A stretch of 6,089 bases of DNA from positions 1 through 6,089 of the forward strand of contig NZ_JBNQGD010000364.1 in assembly GCF_050436765.1 (NCBI RefSeq), in the 5' to 3' direction. This document shows, piece by piece, positions 1 to 5,264 of this stretch (position 1 is the first letter of the stretch; every line of letters begins with the position of its first letter). The position numbers and the translations under genes are program-made. This DNA is from Arachidicoccus sp050436765. GTDB lineage: Bacteria; Bacteroidota; Bacteroidia; Chitinophagales; Chitinophagaceae. The notes beneath the pieces were generated by a model. That model was not told the origin of the DNA. It saw nothing but the letters and a program-made list of their open reading frames with translations, and did not search any database.

Positions 1-962
1 CGTTCTAACATCCATTGATCGTTATATATTTTGCCAACATAACGGCTGCCATGGTCGTGAAAAATCACGACGACCAAATCATCCTTTTTTAATTTATCTT
101 TTAATTGATGAATGGCTTGTAAGGCACTACCTGCACTATAGCCGACAAAGATACCTTCTTCTTTTGCAATACGCCTTGCCATTATGGCGCCGTCTTTATC
201 GGTTACTTGTTCAAAATAATCGATGCATTGCATGTCAAAGTTCTGCGGTAGAAAATCTTCTCCGATACCTTCGGTAATATAAGGGTATACTTCTTTGTTA
301 TCCAGCTCGCCGGTGCGAAAATATTTTGTCAACAAAGAGCCATAACTGTCCACCGCCCAAACCTGGATACCCGGATTCTTCTCTTTTAAAAATTTCCCCG
401 CGCCACTTACTGTTCCGCCTGTTCCGGAAGCGACTACCAGATGCGTGATTTTGCCTTCGGTTTGTTCCCAGATCTCTGGTCCGGTTTGTTCGTAATGTGC
501 CTGGCGATTTGCTAAATTATCGTATTGATTGACATAAAAAGAGTTAGGCGTTTCCTTGGCAAGCCGCTTAGAAACGGAATAGTAGCTCTGTGGATCGTCA
601 GGTTCTACATTCGTGGGACAAACGATCACTTCGGCGCCAAGTGCCTTTAGAATATCGACCTTTTCTTTGCTTTGTTTATCGGTGGTGGTAAAAATACATT
701 TATAGCCTTTTAAGATAGCCACGATAGCCAGGCCCATTCCCGTATTGCCACTTGTACCTTCTATGATGGTCCCACCGGGTTTTAGTTTTCCTTCCTGCTC
801 GGCTACTTCAATCATTTTTACAGCCATTCTATCTTTTACAGAGTTGCCTGGATTAAAGTATTCCACTTTTGCTAAAACCTGACAAGGTAAGCCTTTTATG
901 GTTTTGTGTAATGCTATTAAGGGTGTATTACCAATGGATTCTAAGATATTTTGTTGCCACAT
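1..962 (-). CDS. Cystathionine beta-synthase-like PLP enzyme, N-terminal 320 residues (runs off left edge)
   Basis: This is a fold-type II PLP enzyme of the cystathionine beta-synthase / O-acetylserine sulfhydrylase group, which joins serine or an activated serine to homocysteine or sulfide in the cytoplasm. Starting at ATG 962, the frame has IGNTPL at residues 10-15, the PLP lysine in SVKDR (K43), the substrate loop TSGNT (70-74), the phosphate-binding loop GTGGT (180-184), EGIGEDFLP (231-239) and SAGS (276-279), whose first Ser should contact the PLP ring nitrogen. SVKDR, EEGIFVGYSAGS and the DQWML stretch near 315-319 resemble cystathionine beta-synthase more than CysK. FHDHGSRYVGK (301-311) is a variant I associate with Bacteroidota. 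Relatives usually continue to about 450 residues with a C-terminal pair of CBS domains, which would lie outside the window. All visible catalytic motifs are intact, and it is the only clearly healthy gene here. The exact substrate cannot be settled from sequence. Confidence 0.93.
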   Translation of the reverse strand, partial: MWQQNILESIGNTPLIALHKTIKGLPCQVLAKVEYFNPGNSVKDRMAVKMIEVAEQEGKLKPGGTIIEGTSGNTGMGLAIVAILKGYKCIFTTTDKQSKEKVDILKALGAEVIVCPTNVEPDDPQSYYSVSKRLAKETPNSFYVNQYDNLANRQAHYEQTGPEIWEQTEGKITHLVVASGTGGTVSGAGKFLKEKNPGIQVWAVDSYGSLLTKYFRTGELDNKEVYPYITEGIGEDFLPQNFDMQCIDYFEQVTDKDGAIMARRIAKEEGIFVGYSAGSALQAIHQLKDKLKKDDLVVVIFHDHGSRYVGKIYNDQWMLE

Positions 963-1141
963 AATTGATTGCTTTGTGTAAATGTAGGGAAAATATTTTT
1001 AGCGTTTGGTAGTTGAGAAGCTGTATCTTTTAAACGTTCCCAGGGTATTTTCTCTTCTACCCCGTCAGCGTCGATTCGCCCCTTTCTTTGTACATAATAT
1101 TTGATGATGTGTAAGGTTATAGCAGGGCGAACATTATAGCG
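941..1141 (-). pseudogene. Orphan C-terminal reading-frame fragment, family not recognised
   Basis: On the minus strand a frame is open from about 1177 down to a TAG at 943-941. Its lower part reads like real protein: it includes HIIKYYVQRKG, then IDADGVEEKIPWERLKD, then SQLPNAKNIFPTF. It has no ATG, GTG or TTG start and overlaps the first 22 bases of the PLP enzyme in another frame. Its upper end runs into the plus-strand DUF6577 remnant, whose coding sense begins near 1141, so the two cannot both be original there. I infer a 3' end of a lost gene joined to foreign DNA between about 1123 and 1145. I do not recognise the family, and a chance open frame remains possible. Confidence 0.3.
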
Positions 1142-1143
1142 TT

Positions 1144-1524
1144 GTGGAGGTGGGAAAAGATGCTTCCGAATCTGTATTTACTTTTCTAACAGAAACAATA
1201 AAGAATGTTTTTTTTGACCCTGATGAAGAAATATTTGGCCGATATACCAGGAATCTGGAAGAGGTCATTATTATAAAAAATATGGTTTCTGAAGCCCCTC
1301 TATTGGAAGTACAAAAGATTGTTGTACCCGCTTTGGAAAAATTATTGGTAGATATGCTGATTGATACAAATCTTTTTTCTGGACAGCAAAATGAAAAGGA
1401 ATTTATTATGCAGAGTGTGATGGAGAAATACACCTTAAAGGAGTTGAAAATGTGTCGATATGCTGTGCGAAGAAATAGGGAACGAGAAATTGACAAACTG
1501 ATAAATATAAGTTTGGCACAATAA
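1144..1524 (+). pseudogene. DUF6577 family protein, C-terminal remnant (AbiEi-like antitoxin/regulator)
   Basis: DUF6577 proteins are Bacteroidota proteins of roughly 200-250 residues, commonly found beside AbiEii nucleotidyltransferase toxins and thought to act as the antitoxin or regulator with an N-terminal helix-turn-helix half. Only the second half is here. It begins with VEVGKDASESVF, followed by the FFDPDEEIF segment, VIIIKNMVSEAPL, the hallmark VPALEKLLVDM (residues about 61-71), KYTLKELKMCRYAVRRN and a short tail. The frame is open upstream only to a TAG at 1120-1122, and the possible start is a GTG at 1144. The DNA-binding half is therefore missing and the product is unlikely to work. 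The C-terminal half has no internal stop or frameshift, so the loss may be recent. The AbiEii toxin at 3387 could be its old partner, although that toxin now has a DUF6922 neighbour. The family call is from memory of the family pattern. Confidence 0.6.
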
Positions 1525-1525
1525 T

Positions 1526-1554
1526 ATAATTTATGCCAATAATATATAAATTAT
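1526..1554. terminator. AT-only inverted repeat between converging genes, possible weak terminator
   Basis: ATAATTTAT at 1526-1534 and ATAAATTAT at 1546-1554 are perfect 9-base complements around an 11-base loop. They sit exactly between the plus-strand DUF6577 remnant (stop at 1522-1524) and the minus-strand sigma factor, whose stop codon lies within the right arm. The location suits a two-way terminator, but the stem has no G or C and no clear T run follows, so this is weak. Confidence 0.25.
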
Positions 1555-2149
1555 GATAGATATAAAGTCCTCAAAAAATGTAAAATGAAAATTAATGCGG
1601 GCGTATGATATGCACTGCGCAAAATTACACGAAGGGTTTGCAATGCACGAAACAAGTGATTTTCTCCAGTTTTATGAGCGACTTGCATTTCTGGGGCAAT
1701 TTCTTTGACGGAGAGGTCTTGTTCCCTGCTATAGCGGTAAACAATCCTGCATTTTTCCGGTAATAACAAAACCGCTTCTTCGATATAGGTTTTAAAAAAA
1801 CGGGCGTAGATAGCTGCTTCATCTGAATAGGCGACCGGAGCATTGGTGATTTTTTGCAGTATATTTTTCCGCTTCAACTCCTTTTGCAGAAAAGCAAAAA
1901 CAGAAAACTTTACGGCGGTGGCGAGGTAGGCAGATAAAGAGGCAATTTCGACAAGATTGGCCTGTCCCATAAACGGATAAATACATCCTGAACGATTTCT
2001 TCAGCAATGTCTTTTCGGTTAGAAAAATGATAGGCAATCGCAAAAAGCTTTTCCACATATCCGCCATAGGCCGCTGTGAAGGGCGGTTCATTACAGGCTT
2101 TTATCAATTCAAGTAATTGCTCATCTGTATATTCCGAAAAGACCTGCAT
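1551..2149 (-). pseudogene. RNA polymerase ECF sigma-70 factor, Bacteroidota type, frameshifted
   Basis: This is a transcription initiation factor of the extracytoplasmic-function class, which in Bacteroidota often pairs with FecR anti-sigma factors and SusC/TonB receptors. The first frame, from ATG 2149, holds sigma region 2: TDEQLLELIKACNE, the YVEKLFAIAYHFSNRKDIAEE core, and the DVFIRLWD hallmark at about residues 55-62. It then runs into nonsense and stops near 1910. A second frame takes over with SLSAYLATAVKFSVF, a linker, LPEKCRIVYRYSREQDLSVKEIA and the region 4 helix-turn-helix KTGENHLFRALQTLR, ending at 1551. The join lies near 1958-1967, where restoring one base would fuse the frames into about 199 residues, the usual family length. 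Region 4 has TGENH where most relatives have TVENH, and the tail (ALIFILHFLRTLYLS) is unusually hydrophobic. No FecR or SusC neighbour is present. No slippery heptamer is visible, so I favour a true frameshift or a sequencing error over programmed shifting. Confidence 0.85.
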
Positions 2150-2342
2150 TGTCTTTTAACAAATTGATAACGCCAAATTAGTATCTACAAAAATAAATAC
2201 CAAATAAAAACGTTCGTAGTTTGTTCCTATTTTTTCAATAGGCAACGCTTGCTGTAACAACCATGTAATGAAGTCCTGTTAGTGATTGGTAATCGCAAAA
2301 GACGAACCGCTTCTTGTCATTGGTTTAACTAAATGTCATTGC
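2150..2342. other. Gene-poor stretch upstream of the sigma factor
   Basis: No complete gene is visible. The stretch holds the candidate promoter and a small hairpin (CCTATT 2226-2231, AATAGG 2237-2242, loop TTTTC). On the minus strand a startless 40-codon frame spans 2278-2156 and includes DFITWLLQQALPIEKIG. That segment faintly recalls the C-terminal box of tyrosine recombinases but is too short to assign. Confidence 0.5.
2174..2204 (-). promoter_or_regulatory. Candidate Bacteroidota-type promoter for the sigma factor
   Basis: Reading on the minus strand, TTTG (2204-2201) is followed after 19 bases by CTAATTTG (2181-2174), 25 bases before the sigma factor ATG. The known Bacteroidota primary promoter is TTTG, a spacer of about 19-21 bases, then TAnnTTTG. 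The -33 element and spacing fit, but the -7 element matches only four of six fixed positions. Confidence 0.25.
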
Positions 2343-2462
2343 TGCCCGGCTACTTCCATCATTTTTCCTGCTATTCTTTCTTTTACAAATTTGCCCAGAT
2401 GAAAGTCTTCCAGCTAAAGTCTTATAAGGTAAGCCTTTTATGGTTTTGTATAGTGCCATTAA
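2343..2462 (-). pseudogene. Degraded second copy of the 5' part of the PLP enzyme gene
   Basis: This stretch aligns by hand with positions 796-920, inside the intact PLP enzyme on the same strand. I count about 19 mismatches and one 5-base gap over 125 bases. The reading is ALYKTIKGLPYKTLA, a frameshift at the 5-base gap, then GKFVKERIAGKMMEVAGQ, against ALHKTIKGLPCQVLA and GNSVKDRMAVKMIEVAEQ in the intact gene. The PLP lysine position is retained within VKER. Many of the changes keep similar residues, so I infer an old, once-functional paralogue rather than a fresh copying error. Only about 40 codons survive; the start codon and everything beyond the first catalytic motif are gone. Confidence 0.85.
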
Positions 2463-2523
2463 TGAATAGATTATCACATTTCTAAACATTTATATCCTTA
2501 TTTTTATATCTAAATGACAATTT

Positions 2524-2944
2524 ATGAAGCGATACTTCTGCATCACTTTATTGTTTATGGTATTTTCACAATTGGTTTTAGCAAAAGATATTCTTGATAC
2601 CGTTCGGGCATCAGCGCAGGGTAATTGGTTAAACACCGACGGAAGTAATAGATGGACTTATGGATTTACCAGGGACAAGGTATTTTATGATTGTGCCGTG
2701 TGGCAAGTAAAATCCGTCAGACAAATAAAAAATCATTTCTCGGAGTGCTATTTCAAAAAAAGGCGAACAGCAGATATTATTCGTTAAAACTGCCCAGGAC
2801 AATAATTTATGGATTGGAAAGGACAGAAATTGATGTACTCTTTTTAGCAAAAAGAAGACTTTCAAAGAGTTGCCTGAAGAGGATCTGACCAATTATACTG
2901 CTGCTAATAACTATGCTTTCGTTTGCCCAACACGCAAGAAATGA
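2524..2944 (+). pseudogene. Decayed secreted protein, possibly the N-terminal part of a TlpA-like thiol-disulfide protein
   Basis: ATG 2524 opens a clear signal peptide (charged KR, then hydrophobic FCITLLFMVFSQLVLA, likely cut after LVLA at about residue 20). The next segment, NWLNTDGSNRWTYGFTRD then VFYDCAVWQ, resembles the domain before the thioredoxin fold in some Bacteroidota TlpA proteins. The sense then hops frames twice at A runs: to QTNKKSFLGVLFQKK near 2720, then to GEQQILFVKTAQDNNLWIG from 2762. That last frame has an internal TGA at 2831-2833 and ends at TGA 2942-2944. Each hop is explained by one lost base. No thioredoxin CxxC motif follows, so at least the catalytic domain is missing. 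The signal peptide and decay are plain; the TlpA label is a weak guess from sequence style. Confidence 0.5.
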
Positions 2945-3060
2945 GAGCGGTGTTGAACGAGGCTTAGACCTTGAAGGAGGGCATTTTTGTATTAAGAAGA
3001 TATGTGCAGAAAATTGTTTAATTCTGTGATAGAAAACTGAACTTTAAGCATTCTTATTAA
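2945..3060. other. Gene-free gap before the antitoxin gene
   Basis: No sustained frame in either direction. It probably contains the promoter of the antitoxin-toxin pair, but I could not place a convincing TTTG / TAnnTTTG pair. It ends with a TAA (3058-3060) directly in frame with and next to the antitoxin's TTG. Confidence 0.4.
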
Positions 3061-3381
3061 TTGGATAAAAACATCTACCTTAGTGTGGTGAAGCATAAGA
3101 TTAAAATATCATCCATTTTTCCAAAACATTTATTTTGGGACGTAAGGCTTGAAGAACTTGACTCAAGAAGAGATATGGAGCTTATTATCCCGCGCGCCTT
3201 ATTTATGAGCGATAAGAAATCTTTTGAAAAGGATATTGCACGGTTGGAAGATATTTATCAGCCTGAGCAAATTATTGAAAATTTGCAACATACAAAGGAG
3301 CGAATCAGCAACGAAGTCTGCGAATTGATTTCTAAAAGATATAACCTCCCTTCTTTCCATCGTTTTTCCCTAAAAAAATAA
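3061..3381 (+). CDS. DUF6922 family protein, probable antitoxin of the AbiEii pair
   Basis: DUF6922 proteins are short Bacteroidota proteins that usually precede an AbiEii nucleotidyltransferase gene and are taken to be its antitoxin. This one gives 106 residues. It carries the family hallmark FPKHLFWDVRLEELD (about residues 20-34), a middle part with IIPRALFMSDKKSFEKDI, and a helical C-terminal half (about 60-100) with EQIIENLQHTKERIS and a tail in LPSFHRF. The length suits the family. The only start that keeps the LFWDV hallmark is TTG 3061, because an in-frame TAA lies directly upstream; the first ATG (3175) comes after the hallmark. No Shine-Dalgarno is visible, which is normal in this phylum. 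It ends 5 bases before the toxin ATG, so the two should be co-transcribed. Either TTG is used or the original ATG has been lost and expression is reduced. Confidence 0.7.
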   Translation: MDKNIYLSVVKHKIKISSIFPKHLFWDVRLEELDSRRDMELIIPRALFMSDKKSFEKDIARLEDIYQPEQIIENLQHTKERISNEVCELISKRYNLPSFHRFSLKK

Positions 3382-3386
3382 CTTGA

Positions 3387-4124
3387 ATGGAAGCTGTGGG
3401 CAAATCATTGCTGCAACTACTTAAGGAATTGCAACCCATTCCTTCATTGAACGATTTTTATCTTGCCGGAGGAACAAGCCTTGCTATTCGATTGAATCAT
3501 AGAAAATCGCAGGATATAGATTTGTTTTCTGATAAATGTGTAGGGATTGCCGGATAGCAACGTATTCAGCAAGAAATAAACCTTATTTTTGAAAAGAGGA
3601 TTATTTTTTGCACTATCATTAATACCGAAATTGGAGACCAATTTTGTTTTCTACGAGCTTTCATAAATGTAAATGGAGAAAATATAAAAGTGGAAATTTT
3701 GCAAAATTTCCCACGCATGTTTCCCGTTGAGAACATTCACGATATTAGAACAATGTCAATAACGGATGTAGGGTTATTGAAACTAATGAGTGCCAGTAAC
3801 CGGCTGGCAAAAAAGGATATTTATGATCTGGATATTATTACAGATACTGTTCCGTTAGCGGATTTACTGAATACTTTGCGAATAAAAAGAGCAAAATATT
3901 GTCATGAAAAAGATAAATCATTATTTGATTTAGATGATGAAAAAAGCCCGACAGAGGAGATTGAAATATTGTTAGATTTTGATAACCGAAATTATGCATC
4001 AAACCACTTGCGACCGTCACATTCCAATGACCTCATAGACATAATGGATAATAGCAAAAATTGGAGAATCGCAAGGTCAAGTTGGCTAAAGAAGGTAAAA
4101 TTGTTGTTTAAAATAATTGATTAG
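3387..4124 (+). pseudogene. AbiEii/AbiGii-type nucleotidyltransferase toxin, interrupted by an in-frame TAG
   Basis: This family of nucleotidyltransferase-fold toxins acts in abortive-infection and toxin-antitoxin pairs, transferring nucleotides to cellular targets. From ATG 3387 the frame spans 245 codons. The catalytic box is intact: AGGTSLAIRLNHRKSQDIDLF holds the GGTSL loop (28-32) and metal-binding Asp43 and Asp45. A later box, LAKKDIYDLDII, is the family's K-K-D-x-x-D-L motif. A TAG at codon 57 (3555-3557), just after the DxDLF motif, breaks the gene; reading resumes in the same frame to 4124 with no other stop or shift. A Leu codon (TTG) or Gln codon (CAG) would be one base away. A restart at GTG 3690 would lack the active site. 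The product is thus probably inactive, unless the TAG is an error or is read through. It forms an operon with the DUF6922 gene just upstream. Confidence 0.85.
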
Positions 4125-4164
4125 TTTTCGCGGCGTAGGTTTCACCACCGAAAAAACGTAATAT

Positions 4165-4183
4165 AAAAACACTTCGTTTTTTT
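4165..4183 (+). terminator. Small A/T-stem hairpin with T run after the toxin gene
   Basis: AAAAAC (4165-4170), loop ACTTC and GTTTTT (4176-4181) form a 6-base stem whose right arm sits in a run of seven T. It lies 40 bases after the toxin stop, where an intrinsic terminator for the antitoxin-toxin operon would be expected. The stem has a single G-C pair, so strength is doubtful. A longer alternative pairs AAAAAACG (4151-4158) with CGTTTTTT (4175-4182). Confidence 0.35.
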
Positions 4184-4240
4184 GCTCCTGCTGACAAGAC
4201 GAAGCAAGCCCAGTACGAGGAGTATCGTTTTCATTTTTGA

Positions 4241-4603
4241 ATGATTTTAGTTTGTTTGATTATTTTTTATTGTTCTTTTGGCAAGTTGTTGTTGATATTT
4301 TTAACTGCCTTACTGAATTCCACTGCGTTCCATTTCTCTATGATAGAAAAGAATCAAAAGGTCAAGGCTGTAAATGGAATTGCTAAAAAATATTGTGTTT
4401 CGCTAAAAGAATTAAAACGCGCTTCGCTTGAACGGAAATTCTTTTTTAACGTTCAACAAAACATTTTTCTTAACGCATTCCATTTAAGACCGGAAGGCGC
4501 AACTTACTTAGTGAAAATGGTGCAGTTAGAATTGCGTAGAGACCAAGAGTGGAAACTGGAAGAACATTCCTTTATCCTTACTAAAAGCCTTCTCAAAATA
4601 TAG
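4241..4603 (+). CDS. Hypothetical protein, unrecognised, probably a broken gene
   Basis: The ATG at 4241 follows directly on an in-frame TGA and opens 120 codons. The start is strongly hydrophobic (about residues 1-32), which could be a signal anchor or simply T-rich DNA. The rest is basic and helical-looking, with KVKAVNGIAKKYCVSLKELK and, near residues 76-100, NAFHLRPEGATYLVKMVQL. I do not recognise a family. After the TAG at 4601-4603 the same frame continues sensibly (HVEIKRYEHSLYIIEFF) to a TAA at 4700-4702, then on to a TAA at 4817-4819, so the visible ORF may be only part of a decaying gene of about 190 codons. In DNA this AT-rich, two internal stops over that span is fewer than chance would give. 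It lies just downstream of the antitoxin-toxin pair on the same strand, but no functional link is visible. Confidence 0.3.
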   Translation: MILVCLIIFYCSFGKLLLIFLTALLNSTAFHFSMIEKNQKVKAVNGIAKKYCVSLKELKRASLERKFFFNVQQNIFLNAFHLRPEGATYLVKMVQLELRRDQEWKLEEHSFILTKSLLKI

Positions 4604-5252
4604 CAGTTTCGTTTTGATATAGAAAGCAATAAATATCATGTAGAGATAAAGCGCTATGAACATTCACTATATATCATTGAGTTTTTTTGCGTGCGGATTT
4701 AAACAGAAAAAGGGGAACCAAATGTGGTAAGCTTACCAACGAATGCAAGTCATCAGGCATCGTTCTTACTTGCTTTGATAGTATGGATGGGTCTGCTAAA
4801 AATAAGTAAACTTGATTAAGTATAGATAGGTGCAATTAAGTAAAATATTTATCCATCCATCGATCCATCCGTTGTTTGCCTTTCTTATAAAATTCTCCTT
4901 CGCGAACCTATCCTTACAGCTCGCTATGTTTTTAGTCCTTAACCTGCTTATTCATTTTCGATTGTTAAGAAACGTGGAGAAACAAAGAATTTTTCCTTAT
5001 TTGGGAAAATGCCTTCAATTAAAATTTGATCTGGAATTGGGGGTACAAAATCTGAGATATTAACGTACCCCATTACTTGAAAAAATGATCTAGAAAATTT
5101 CGGAAATCAGGAAAGATAATAGAATGAAGTCCTTGATTTAAAAAGGTCAGCATCCGCTTAATGTTCCAATTAGGAGCTTGACCAGATGAAATAAGAGACC
5201 TATTATTGAGATAATATAGAATTGTTGAAAGCATTTGACTTTATTTATTTTA
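4604..5252. other. Intergenic region without a convincing gene
   Basis: Apart from the possible continuation of the preceding hypothetical gene to 4819, no coding sense is seen on either strand. The region holds an ATCC tetranucleotide run (4851-4870), a GGGGTAC/GTACCCC inverted repeat (5040-5046 and 5065-5071, 18-base loop), and plain AT-rich DNA leading to the repeat-protein gene. A 77-codon plus-strand frame at 4830-5063 starts inside the ATCC run and reads as low-complexity hydrophobic sequence, so I do not count it as a gene. Confidence 0.5.
4851..4870. repeat. ATCC tetranucleotide microsatellite
   Basis: Five ATCC-like units lie in a row, with one changed base pair step (ATCG in the third). 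Such short runs can slip in copy number. No promoter or start codon is clearly controlled by it. Confidence 0.6.
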
Positions 5253-5264
5253 ATGAACGGTAAA

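Noticed and set aside
979..986. TACATTTA as the -7 promoter element of the PLP enzyme
   Set aside because: It is close to TAnnTTTG, but no TTTG lies 19-21 bases upstream on the minus strand, so the pair is not convincing.
1134..1496. Minus-strand 120-codon open frame
   Set aside because: It lies antisense to the DUF6577 remnant, is rich in Ser/Phe/Ile with no recognisable motif, and is best explained as the shadow of the plus-strand coding sequence.
1955..1975. Programmed -1 ribosomal frameshift in the sigma factor
   Set aside because: No X-XXY-YYZ slippery heptamer or downstream structure is visible at the frame join, and this family is not known to me to use frameshifting.
2629..2892. Minus-strand 87-codon open frame
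   Set aside because: It is antisense to the decayed secreted protein, whose sense translation has a signal peptide and better coding character.
3555..3557. TAG read as an amino acid (stop-codon recoding)
   Set aside because: Other genes here end normally at TAG (for example the toxin's own stop at 4122-4124), so genome-wide recoding is unlikely; a nonsense mutation is simpler.
3444..3641. Minus-strand 65-codon open frame
   Set aside because: It is antisense to the toxin's active-site region, where the plus-strand frame is clearly the coding one.
5040..5071. GGGGTAC/GTACCCC inverted repeat as a terminator or attachment site
   Set aside because: Only 7 paired bases around an 18-base loop, no T run, no adjacent gene end and no flanking duplicated site.
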